Assembly (NCBI GenBank): GCA_015067025.1
Contig: SVNC01000003.1
Span: forward strand, 26,383-90,382
DNA length: 64,000 nucleotides
Direction: 5' to 3'
Source: Oscillospiraceae bacterium
GTDB taxonomy: Bacteria; Bacillota; Clostridia; Oscillospirales; Ruminococcaceae
The notes beneath the pieces are model-generated. The model worked only from the letters and a program-made list of their open reading frames with translations, searched no databases and was not told the DNA's origin. The position numbers and the translations under genes are program-made. Position 1 is the first letter of the stretch, and each line of letters opens with the position of its first letter. Of the stretch, positions 1 to 6,882 are shown piece after piece.

Positions 1-168
1 ATATGTGCAAATACCAGCGAGCAGGCTAAAAAGGCTATAGAGCAGATAGACAAGCTCCGTGGCTGCGAGGTACACTCCACCGTTATGCTGTCATCCATCG
101 ATGAAAGAACCTTTAAAAGACTTGGTATAAACCTCACCTGCGAGCCTAAATATCAGACGAATATGTAA
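1..168 (+). CDS. DUF1846 family protein, C-terminal fragment
   Basis: An open frame runs from the left edge to TAA at 166-168 and encodes the last 55 residues of a longer protein. The segment GCEVHSTVMLSSIDERTFKR followed by LGINLTCEPKYQ matches my memory of the conserved C-terminus of the DUF1846 family, proteins of roughly 500 residues common in Firmicutes whose function is poorly established. No start is visible because the gene begins outside the window. A strong hairpin terminator follows the stop within 10 bases, so it is probably the last gene of its transcript. Family assignment rests on this tail only. Confidence 0.75.
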   Translation: MCANTSEQAKKAIEQIDKLRGCEVHSTVMLSSIDERTFKRLGINLTCEPKYQTNM

Positions 169-173
169 AATAG

Positions 174-210
174 ATCCTGAAAAGAACTGAAATTTCTTTT
201 CAGGATTTTT
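174..210 (+). terminator. Rho-independent terminator after the DUF1846 gene
   Basis: A 13-bp perfect stem (174-186 with 194-206) with a short loop is followed by a T-run and lies 6 bases after the stop codon. It ends rightward transcription from the partial gene. Confidence 0.85.
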
Positions 211-218
211 CATTTTAT

Positions 219-248
219 AAAAATCAGGCGACCAAAAAGGTCGCCTGA
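219..248 (-). terminator. Terminator of the 168-residue orphan gene
   Basis: A perfect 10-bp stem TCAGGCGACC/GGTCGCCTGA (224-233 and 239-248) with an AAAAA loop. Read on the minus strand it is followed by TTTTTAT, fitting the gene ending at 260. Its GGCGACC core is shared with the palindrome at 38324-38342. Confidence 0.8.
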
Positions 249-259
249 AACTTTATTTA

Positions 260-766
260 TTATTCTTCCGATGAAGATTGCGACGATGAAGTCATCGCAT
301 CAACCATTTCTGCCGCCTGATTTGCAACGCCTTCGGTAACCAGTTCCTGAACGTCCTGCTCTTCTTCATCCTCAAATTCTTTCTTGTACTTTTTCGGATC
401 ATCGTTATCGGTACGTTTCATCATTTCCGCCTGCTTGTAAAGATCAGGCATAGCTTCTGCTAATTTTTTCTTATCGGAAAGCGGAACGTAATCACCGTTC
501 ATTATACGCATTGCGATTTTCAGGAGCTTGCCGTAATCTCTCATCATAGCACCCTGAGTGCTACCATTTTTCTCGTTCTCACGTTGGTTTTGCAGCTCCA
601 TTTTGGCGTATTCAAGATCGGCACGGCGTTTTTCCTGTAGCTTCTGTAATGGGGAGGTCTTTTCTTCCTGCTGTATCTTTTCTTCTTCTGGAATTTCAGC
701 AGGCTTTCCTTCCATCTTCAGTCCGTTAAAGCTTGCACTTGAAAATGACACGTTATTAATAGTCAT
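260..766 (-). CDS. Small charged protein of unknown function
   Basis: I do not recognise this 168-residue protein. It has no signal peptide or membrane segment. The middle (about residues 25-70) is rich in Glu, Lys, Gln and Arg and probably forms a coiled coil; the tail after about residue 125 is acidic, with a run of Asp/Glu and a Ser-rich end, likely disordered. The start is well supported: GTAAAGGAGG lies 6-8 bases before the ATG. It sits just downstream of lysA in the same direction (33-base gap) and ends at its own terminator, so it may be read from the lysA promoter. Expression looks real; function is open. Confidence 0.7.
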   Translation of the reverse strand: MTINNVSFSSASFNGLKMEGKPAEIPEEEKIQQEEKTSPLQKLQEKRRADLEYAKMELQNQRENEKNGSTQGAMMRDYGKLLKIAMRIMNGDYVPLSDKKKLAEAMPDLYKQAEMMKRTDNDDPKKYKKEFEDEEEQDVQELVTEGVANQAAEMVDAMTSSSQSSSEE

Positions 767-799
767 AGAATAACCTCCTTTACAGATTTTTAACGTAAA

Positions 800-2068
800 T
801 TACTTTGAGAAATTATACTTTTCAGTAAAATCAAAGGTTGCAAAATAATCCTCAGGTGTTTCTGCTCTTCTTATCAGCTTATATGAACCATCGGGCTTTA
901 ACATAACCTCTGCTGAACGGAGCTTACCGTTATAGTTATAACCCATTGAGAAGCCGTGAGCACCCGTATCGTGGATATAGATGATATCACCCATTTCAAT
1001 TTCAGGTAACATTCTGTCAATTGCAAACTTATCGCAGTTTTCGCAAAGACCGCCTGTTACGTCGTACATATGGTCACAGGGAGCGTTTTCTTTGCCCATT
1101 ACGGTAATGTGGTGGTATGAACCGTAAACTGCGGGTCTCATAAGGTTTGCCGCACAAGCGTCAAGACCGATATATTCCTTGTGGATGTGCTTTTCTCTGA
1201 TCGCTGTTGCAACGAGAGCACCATAAGGAGCAAGCATAAATCTGCCGAGCTCTGTATAGATTGCCACATCGCCAAGACCGGCAGGAACTAAGATCTCTTC
1301 ATATGCTTTTCTTACGCCTTCACCGATAGCTAAGATGTCGTTAGCTTCCTGATCGGGCTTGTAGGGGATACCAACGCCGCCTGAAAGGTTGATAAAGCTG
1401 AGTTCAACGCCTGTCTTTTCCTTTATTTCAACGGCTGTTCTGAACATAATACCTGCAAGTACGGGATAGTACTCATTTGTAAGAGTGTTGCTGGCAAGGA
1501 ATGCGTGCATACCAAAACGCTTTGCACCCTTTTCCTTAAGAACACGGTAGCCCTCGATGATCTGCTCGTGAGTGAAGCCGTACTTTGCATCCTTAGGGGT
1601 ATCCATTACGTTGCCCTTTTCGCTGGTCTTGAATTCTCCGCCGGGATTGTAACGGCAGGAAATAGTTTCGGGGATACCTGTCAGCTTTTCAAGAATATCA
1701 ATGTGTGTAAAGTCGTCAAGGTTTATAATAGCCCCTAACTTATATGCAAGCTCAAAGTCGCAGTCGGGTGTTGCATTGGAGCTGAACATAATGTCGTGCT
1801 GCTTTGCACCTACTCTGTCAGATAACATAAGCTCTGTGTAGGATGAGCAGTCAAAGCCGCAGCCCTCTTCCTGTAACACTTCCATAATGAAGGGGTTGGG
1901 GGTAGCCTTTACTGCAAAATATTCTCTGAAGCCCTTGTTCCAGGAGAACGCCTGCTTTAACTTCTTTGCATTTTCTCTTATTCCCTTTTCATCGTAAATA
2001 TGAAAAGGGGTGGGGATATCGCTGATGATCTCTTCTAATTTTTCCTTTGATACAAATGGTGTTTTCAT
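800..2068 (-). CDS. lysA: Diaminopimelate decarboxylase-type PLP enzyme
   Basis: A 422-residue fold-type III (alanine-racemase-like) PLP decarboxylase. The PLP lysine lies in YFAVKATPNP (about residues 49-58). GGVGIPY resembles the phosphate-binding glycine-rich loop, ELGRFMLAPYGALV is the C-terminal barrel motif, and GGLCENCDKFA carries the conserved active-site Cys of the ornithine/DAP decarboxylase family. The expected reaction is meso-DAP to L-lysine, the last step of lysine synthesis. Length fits LysA. A carboxynorspermidine or other amino-acid decarboxylase cannot be fully excluded from sequence alone. It has its own promoter, with a palindrome covering the predicted transcription start. 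Confidence 0.82.
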   Translation of the reverse strand: MKTPFVSKEKLEEIISDIPTPFHIYDEKGIRENAKKLKQAFSWNKGFREYFAVKATPNPFIMEVLQEEGCGFDCSSYTELMLSDRVGAKQHDIMFSSNATPDCDFELAYKLGAIINLDDFTHIDILEKLTGIPETISCRYNPGGEFKTSEKGNVMDTPKDAKYGFTHEQIIEGYRVLKEKGAKRFGMHAFLASNTLTNEYYPVLAGIMFRTAVEIKEKTGVELSFINLSGGVGIPYKPDQEANDILAIGEGVRKAYEEILVPAGLGDVAIYTELGRFMLAPYGALVATAIREKHIHKEYIGLDACAANLMRPAVYGSYHHITVMGKENAPCDHMYDVTGGLCENCDKFAIDRMLPEIEMGDIIYIHDTGAHGFSMGYNYNGKLRSAEVMLKPDGSYKLIRRAETPEDYFATFDFTEKYNFSK

Positions 2069-2092
2069 AATATTTCTGTCCTTTCTTTTTCG

Positions 2093-2108
2093 GTTAGTCT
2101 TGACTAAC
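2093..2108. promoter_or_regulatory. Palindrome at the lysA transcription start, candidate operator
   Basis: GTTAGTCTTGACTAAC is two perfect 7-bp half-sites around TT. It lies immediately downstream of the predicted -10 of the lysA promoter, at about +1 to +16, where a bound repressor would block initiation. The regulator is unknown. Confidence 0.5.
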
Positions 2109-2115
2109 TAATTAT

Positions 2116-2144
2116 ATAGTACTACACTTTTACGTATTTGTCAA
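2116..2144 (-). promoter_or_regulatory. Sigma-A type promoter for lysA
   Basis: On the minus strand TTGACA (2139-2144), a 17-base spacer, then TACTAT (2116-2121). The predicted start near 2109 gives a leader of about 40 bases before the ATG at 2068. Confidence 0.75.
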
Positions 2145-2153
2145 TAGGGATTT

Positions 2154-2963
2154 TTAAACTCCCATATATTTTTCAAGGAATTTAACCGACATATTTATCC
2201 ACTGTTTGCAATTGTCGCGGTAGAAATAGTCGTTCCAGCCTGTGACCTTATCGCAGGTGGAAAGTCCGTGAGGGCCTTCGTCAAACATATGAAGCTCACA
2301 AGGAACTTTATTTGATACACAAGCCTTAGCCATAACAAGACTATTCTGGGCGGGTACGCAGTCATCGTTTGCGGTGCACCATAAGAATACGGGCGGTGTC
2401 TTGGGTGTTACTCTGTTTTCAATAGAGAGTTTTGAAAGCTCGTCTCTTGTGGCATCTTCACCGAGAAGCACGTCAAAAGAACCCTTATGGGGATTTGTAA
2501 CGCCGCTTATTACGGGATAGCTGAGTATAGCCGCATTGGGTCTTATATCCTCGGGAGTGCAGGATAAGGGTTTATATACCGCAGGATCTCCCCACATTGT
2601 AGCCATACAAGCCGCAAGGTGGCCGCCTGCACTTGCTCCCCATACTGCTATTTTCTGAGGGTCGATGCCGAATTCTTCGCATCTTTGTCTCAGCTTAAGT
2701 ACTGCATACGCCGCATTGTGAAGCGCTGAGGGGTAACGTGTGTTACAACTGTAATTAAGGATAAAGGCATTGTAGCCCTCGGCAAGATAACGCATTGCTA
2801 CAGGCTCACCCTCTCTTGCGGAGCAGTATTCGTAACCGCCACCGGGGAAAATAAGGATAGCAGGTCTTTTTTCGCAGAACTGAAGACCTTCTACGTTATC
2901 CAGCATATAAGCCTTTAAGTAGACGGTTCTTTCTTCATTTAAATAGTAGGTTTTTATCACCAT
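2154..2963 (-). CDS. Alpha/beta hydrolase, BD-FAE/acetyl-xylan-esterase type
   Basis: A 269-residue cytosolic esterase with no signal peptide. LIFPGGGYEYCS (about residues 33-45) supplies the oxyanion-hole loop typical of the HGGG hormone-sensitive-lipase/BD-FAE group, here with Pro in place of His. GASAGGHLAA (about 110-119) is the nucleophile elbow. The Asp is probably in the TANDDCVP segment, and the catalytic His is in DEGPHGLS near residue 229. Family members remove acetyl groups from xylan oligosaccharides or hydrolyse small esters. In a polysaccharide-degrading bacterium an intracellular deacetylase for imported xylo-oligomers is plausible. It has its own promoter and stands alone between lysA and the inverted-repeat element. 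Confidence 0.85.
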   Translation of the reverse strand: MVIKTYYLNEERTVYLKAYMLDNVEGLQFCEKRPAILIFPGGGYEYCSAREGEPVAMRYLAEGYNAFILNYSCNTRYPSALHNAAYAVLKLRQRCEEFGIDPQKIAVWGASAGGHLAACMATMWGDPAVYKPLSCTPEDIRPNAAILSYPVISGVTNPHKGSFDVLLGEDATRDELSKLSIENRVTPKTPPVFLWCTANDDCVPAQNSLVMAKACVSNKVPCELHMFDEGPHGLSTCDKVTGWNDYFYRDNCKQWINMSVKFLEKYMGV

Positions 2964-3013
2964 GATATATGATTCCTTTCCGTATGGAATTTTGATTATA
3001 GTTACCTATTATT

Positions 3014-3042
3014 ATTGTACTACTTTTCTATACAAAAATCAA
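3014..3042 (-). promoter_or_regulatory. Promoter for the esterase gene
   Basis: Minus strand TTGATT (3037-3042), 17-base spacer, TACAAT (3014-3019). The predicted start near 3007 gives a leader of about 45 bases. Confidence 0.7.
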
Positions 3043-3062
3043 GCGGTAGAACATAATTAAGG

Positions 3063-3260
3063 TAAATTGTTGTTTATAGGGTTGCCGTAGGCATTGTAGC
3101 CCCCAACCCCCTTACCCCCTTCCCCCTTAGGGAAGGGGGATAAATGAGGGGCTACCGCCCCTTGTGACCCTTTGGGGCTACCGCCCCAAACCCCGTGCAT
3201 ATCAAGGCTTGTGGGTTGTTTGCAAAATGAAATTACAACAACATTGTAGCACCGCCGTTT
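3063..3260 (+). repeat. Left terminal inverted-repeat arm
   Basis: Pairs with 3961-4154. The outer 40 bases are almost perfect. Inner blocks shared with the other arm include GCATATCAAGGCTTGTGGGT, TTACAACAACATTGTA and ACCGCCGTT. Confidence 0.8.
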
Positions 3261-3266
3261 ACGAGG

Positions 3267-3342
3267 CTGCGACGCCCTTTAGGGCAATAAACCACCGTTT
3301 ATATCGGCGTTTACGGGCAATTTACCACCTTGTTTTAATTAT
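3267..3342 (+). repeat. 76-bp direct repeat, copy 1
   Basis: Begins CTGCGACGCCC and ends TTTTAATTAT. By eye it is identical over 76 bases to 3532-3607. Each copy includes the hairpin GCCCTTTAGGGC. Confidence 0.85.
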
Positions 3343-3531
3343 CACCTTAATGTAGGGGGTGCCCCCCCGGACGCCCGCCGCCGAAGGGAGCAGTCCGATA
3401 GGACTGCGTGACTTTATGAAAATGCAATTTTCATAAAGTTTAGGCTACCGCCCATGTAGCAGTCTGAAAGACTGCGACGGTCTTTAGACCAATGACCCCT
3501 TTTGGGGCTACCGCCCCAGCAGTCCAAGGGA

Positions 3532-3607
3532 CTGCGACGCCCTTTAGGGCAATAAACCACCGTTTATATCGGCGTTTACGGGCAATTTACCACCTTGTTT
3601 TAATTAT
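3532..3607 (+). repeat. 76-bp direct repeat, copy 2
   Basis: Identical by eye to 3267-3342. Absence of divergence suggests a recent duplication or ongoing gene conversion inside the element. Confidence 0.85.
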
Positions 3608-3960
3608 AATCATTTCCGTAGGGGCGTCTGTTTCGCAAGAAACAGACGAGGTCTTTAGACCAACGACTACTTAGACGCCCGAAATTATCGCATAAACAAA
3701 AACCGCCGTAGGCGGATTTATTAAAATTTATCCGCCGTAGGCGGATTCCATCATTAGCGAAGCGGCATCATATGCCCGACAGGGCATATATCATTCATCA
3801 CGTCTGCGAAGCAGATATATCATTGTTGTTTGAACGCTTGGCGTTCAACAAGTTTCCCATTGTTTTTAAAATCAAAGATTTTAAAAACCGTCTCAGTCCC
3901 TTGGACTGCTCCCGCTCCCAATTCCGCCTTTACAAGCCATTGCAATTGGCAAAACATTAT

Positions 3961-4154
3961 GAACGGCGGTGTTACAATGTTGTTGTAATTTTTTCAAATA
4001 ACCCACAAGCCTTGATATGCAAGGGGTTTGGGGCGTAGCCCCAAACAAGGTCGCAGGGGCGGTAGCCCCCGTATTTTCCCCCTTTCCTCAGGGGAAAGGG
4101 GGTCAGGGGGTTTGGGGCTACAATGCCTACGGCAACCCTATAAACAACAATTTA
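3961..4154 (-). repeat. Right terminal inverted-repeat arm
   Basis: Inverted partner of 3063-3260. It ends with the exact complement of the left tip, including the final TAAATTG/CAATTTA bases. Confidence 0.8.
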
Positions 4155-4169
4155 TCTCTCCCCAAATAC

Positions 4170-4202
4170 AAAATAAAAGAGGAAGTCTGCACTTCCTCTT
4201 TT
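4170..4202 (-). terminator. Terminator of the LytTR regulator gene
   Basis: 12-bp perfect stem AAAAGAGGAAGT/ACTTCCTCTTTT (4175-4186, 4191-4202) with a 4-base loop, followed on the minus strand by TTTTATTTTG. Confidence 0.85.
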
Positions 4203-4222
4203 ATATATATAATAGTATCCGG

Positions 4223-5983
4223 TTATATTGATAATCTTGACTTGAAATCCTCGACGTACTTTCTTGATACCTTTATTTCCTCGTTATTGCTGAGAGTCAC
4301 GATAATGGTTCTGTCAGGACCGGGTCGGAAATTGACTACCTTTTTCATATTAAGCACCATTGACTTTGATATACGTACAAAGCCTCTTGTATTAAGCTGC
4401 TCTTCAATTTCAAACAGCTTTTGCTTTATCTCGTACTTTCCGCTTTTCAGAGCAATATGTATCTTGCTGTTTATAGCTTCAAAATACAGTATATTTTCAA
4501 CTACCACCTTACACATAACGCCGTTTTTATTTGCAAAAATATTAATATCGTCATTTATCGGTGTAGGATTATTAATAACGGTGCTACTTTCTGCATTCTT
4601 TTCTGCAGAATATGACTGTAAAGCGGGCTGCTGCTGGGGGACCGCAGATTTTCTTGCTTCTTCAAGCTGATTTAAACGCTCAATAGCAATTGATACTATC
4701 TTGGCAAATTTAAGGGTTATTTCATCGTATATTGCAGGGGTATCATACATAACAGTCATAAAGCCGTACATCTTACCATTGAATACAAGCGGCAGTACAA
4801 AAGTAAAGGAACTGTCACCGCCAACGTCAATGGATATACCGTCCGGAAGAATACGACTTGCAACAAATTCCTTTTCAGGAGTCTTATCATATTGGTCTTC
4901 AACAAAGAAAACACAGGTTGCGTGCAGATTATCTTCATTGATCAGAGAAATGCTGACGCCTTTTCTTCCCGATATAAGATAAACGTTTTTTCTCATAATG
5001 TCAACGAACTCATCAAAATTCTTTACCGTATAGAGCTTTTCTTCGATATTGCTGTTTCTGAAAAGCATTTCGTTATGCTCCTGCTTTTCTCTCTGTTCAA
5101 ATTTAAAGCGTGTATTTCTCTGTGGCATTATACCACAGCCACAGCTTATACCAAGGGACAGTACCGGCTGAGGAGGTCTCTTTTCAGGAGCAGTCAGCCC
5201 TGTTATTTTATTATAAAGCATAGCCATAGCATCATATCCCGATATTTCACCATCAATAATAACTGTTGAAATAGAAAGTATGTTTCCAAGCTTTTCGGGA
5301 GATCTTGAAACGCACATTACCTTGATATCATCGGGGATACGATAATTGTACTGATACATACATTTAATAAAGGTCCTTGCAATAGGCTCATTGATACATA
5401 CAACTGCATCGGGTATAGGGAGTACTTCTCTTGCAATATTATCCGCTAATGTTTCTGCACAATCCGTCCAGTAGCCACCATAGAAAACGTCATTTTCATT
5501 AAAGCTAAGACCGTGCTTTTTCAATGAATCCTTTGCTCCGTTTATCTGAGCGTTGATAGTACTTTTTCTGCCACCGAGTACATATATATGCTGACAATTA
5601 TGTTTTTCTATCAGATGGTCAAATATCAATTCCATATACTTTCCGCTTCCGCGGCTCTTTACGTGATCAACGTCCTCAAATTTACCTACAGATACAATAG
5701 GGATGTCACATTGTTCTTTTATCTTTGCAGATATATCCATAAGAACCTCGGTATGAGCACCAAAGCTGGTGGCAATAACTATAACACCGTCATACTCGTT
5801 GAAATTGACAAGGTCAAATACTTTGTCCTCTCCTCCTGTAATAAGCTCGCAAAGCTGCAACATAGAAAAGGTTGTAGTTGAAAAGCCAAGTGTATTAGCT
5901 GACTTTTCAATCCCGAGAAGATAGGATATGGTATCATTTTCCCTTATGTCTGACATCAGTACACATATTTTGTATTTAAGCAT
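4223..5983 (-). CDS. LytTR transcription regulator with PBP-like sensor and GAF-like middle domain
   Basis: A 586-residue cytosolic regulator (no signal peptide). Residues about 1-270 follow the periplasmic-binding-protein/LacI sugar-sensor fold: ICVLMSDIRENDTISYLLGI at the start, then YDGVIVIATS, PIVSVG, IYVLGGRKST and PDAVVCINEPIA. LacI proteins place a helix-turn-helix before this fold; none is present here. Residues about 320-440 look like a GAF-type small-molecule domain. Residues about 485-585 form a LytTR DNA-binding domain: ENILYFEAINSKIHIALKSG, then RGFVRISKSMVLNMKKV and VSRKYVEDFK. LytTR domains usually follow response-regulator receivers, so this one probably responds directly to a ligand. 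The target is unknown; the long intergenic region next to it is a candidate. Confidence 0.8.
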   Translation of the reverse strand: MLKYKICVLMSDIRENDTISYLLGIEKSANTLGFSTTTFSMLQLCELITGGEDKVFDLVNFNEYDGVIVIATSFGAHTEVLMDISAKIKEQCDIPIVSVGKFEDVDHVKSRGSGKYMELIFDHLIEKHNCQHIYVLGGRKSTINAQINGAKDSLKKHGLSFNENDVFYGGYWTDCAETLADNIAREVLPIPDAVVCINEPIARTFIKCMYQYNYRIPDDIKVMCVSRSPEKLGNILSISTVIIDGEISGYDAMAMLYNKITGLTAPEKRPPQPVLSLGISCGCGIMPQRNTRFKFEQREKQEHNEMLFRNSNIEEKLYTVKNFDEFVDIMRKNVYLISGRKGVSISLINEDNLHATCVFFVEDQYDKTPEKEFVASRILPDGISIDVGGDSSFTFVLPLVFNGKMYGFMTVMYDTPAIYDEITLKFAKIVSIAIERLNQLEEARKSAVPQQQPALQSYSAEKNAESSTVINNPTPINDDINIFANKNGVMCKVVVENILYFEAINSKIHIALKSGKYEIKQKLFEIEEQLNTRGFVRISKSMVLNMKKVVNFRPGPDRTIIVTLSNNEEIKVSRKYVEDFKSRLSI

Positions 5984-6030
5984 TATCTTACCTCCGTTTG
6001 AAATAGAATTCCAATTTCTTCTTTAGTTAT

Positions 6031-6059
6031 AGTATAAATAAATTTGTAATTAAAGTCAA
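6031..6059 (-). promoter_or_regulatory. Promoter for the LytTR regulator
   Basis: Minus strand TTGACT (6054-6059), 17-base spacer, TATACT (6031-6036). Leader of about 40 bases. Confidence 0.75.
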
Positions 6060-6332
6060 ATATATTCCGACCAGATGCACAAAATAAGGATAAAATGCCG
6101 AAATGCCACATTTTTAGCCTTAGTTTCCACGACAAGTTGCCAACTTTGACAACTTGCCACGCAATATACGCAACAAACAGAATTGCACCTTGTCAATTCA
6201 AGATGCCGAAAACAATTCTGTGCAGGTTGCCTTTTCGTTCCGTTTGTCACTACCAACCTGCCGACCGCTTGTCCGATGCAACAAACCCTCTGTTTAAAAG
6301 GGTTTTTGAACGATTGTACCACTTGTCGTATT

Positions 6333-6431
6333 GATAAGCGGTACATTTTTCCGTTTAAGTTGTAATTTTAGTCAAAAAATCTTGTCTTTTCATCACAGAA
6401 TAAGCGGTCAATTTTATGTGTACCGCTTATC
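6333..6431. repeat. Spaced 13-bp inverted repeat
   Basis: GATAAGCGGTACA at 6333-6345 is complemented exactly at 6419-6431. A third partial copy, ATAAGCGGT, lies near 6400. Confidence 0.7.
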
Positions 6432-6568
6432 CGTCCATCCCCCTTAAACACGCTATATAAAGCGGAATTTCAGCTTTATGTAAACTTCACAAATCAGTTT
6501 CACAAAATATAAAAAAATCAGAATTTTTGCTCAAAAATGAAAAAAGGGCAACTTAATTCAAAAATCGG

Positions 6569-6590
6569 ATTTTGTAATCGTTTACAAAAT
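6569..6590. repeat. Hairpin upstream of the secreted-protein promoter
   Basis: ATTTTGTAA (6569-6577) pairs perfectly with TTACAAAAT (6582-6590) across TCGT. It lies about 40 bases before the -35 and may be an operator. Confidence 0.5.
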
Positions 6591-6629
6591 ACAAGTTGCC
6601 ACAAATTCAGGGATAATAAAGCAAAAGTG

Positions 6630-6658
6630 TTGCCAAAATGCCGAATATGGGATATACT
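6630..6658 (+). promoter_or_regulatory. Promoter for the secreted-protein gene
   Basis: TTGCCA (6630-6635), 17-base spacer, TATACT (6653-6658). The predicted start near 6665 leaves an unusually long 5' leader of about 218 bases. Confidence 0.75.
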
Positions 6659-6664
6659 TTAGTC

Positions 6665-6882
6665 AGACGAGAGAAACCGAGGTGCACATCGGGAGTAGCT
6701 CAGACGGAAAGAGAATAAAAAATACAAGCACAGTATTTAAAACGTCACAGCACTACGTCACACCAACATCTTTATAAAAAACAAAACCTTTTATTCGCAA
6801 ACTACTAAAACGCAAAAGTAAAAACCTTAAAAGAAAACAAAAAATTCAAACACAACATTTTAACTAAAAAGGAGTATTTATC
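6665..6882 (+). promoter_or_regulatory. Long 5' leader with a tRNA-5'-half-like segment
   Basis: The leader starts with a G/A-rich region with hairpin potential (CCGA...TCGG near 6677-6692). CGGGAGTAGCTCAGACGG (6690-6707) resembles the acceptor/D-arm start of a bacterial tRNA. The rest is A/C-rich and looks unstructured up to the AAAAGGAG ribosome site. No riboswitch class that I know is recognisable. Confidence 0.4.

Larger units (their letters stand above)
3063..4154. repeat. 1.09-kb non-coding inverted-repeat element built from small hairpins
   Basis: The two ends are imperfect inverted repeats: TAAATTGTTGTTTATAGGG opens the left arm and its exact complement closes the right arm. Similarity continues inward for about 195 bases on each side with small indels. 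The interior holds many short perfect palindromes with 2-4 base loops, for example GCCCTTTAGGGC, AGTCCGATAGGACT, ATATGCCCGACAGGGCATAT, a 10-bp stem with a GCAA loop at 3625-3648 and a 12-bp stem at about 3870-3893. It also holds an identical 76-bp duplication. No frame inside looks protein-coding: the open frames are short and follow the repeats. It fills the gap between the esterase promoter and the LytTR gene terminator. The structure fits a non-autonomous, MITE-like element or a nested mosaic of intergenic repeats. Confidence 0.8.
6060..6629. other. Non-coding divergent region with repeated AAGTTGCC words and palindromes
   Basis: No convincing gene. The 11-base word ACAAGTTGCCA occurs at 6132-6142 and 6591-6601. 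CAAGTTG (6133-6139) faces CAACTTG (6150-6156). GATAAGCGGTACA (6333-6345) is inverted at 6419-6431 as TGTACCGCTTATC. A 9-bp stem occurs at 6569-6590. The arrangement between a regulator and a secreted-protein gene suggests protein-binding sites or structured RNA. Confidence 0.5.

Noticed and set aside
3164..4670. Several short plus-strand frames in and beside the inverted-repeat element
   Set aside because: They follow the repeats, lack ribosome sites, contain low-complexity translations and are unlike the neighbouring genes; some run into the antisense of the LytTR gene.
6056..6346. 96-codon minus-strand and overlapping plus-strand frames
   Set aside because: No ribosome site, Cys-rich implausible composition, both strands open, and repeat words inside; better seen as regulatory DNA.
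6690..6713. A tRNA gene
   Set aside because: Only the first about 20 bases fit; no anticodon stem, T arm or acceptor 3' strand follows.
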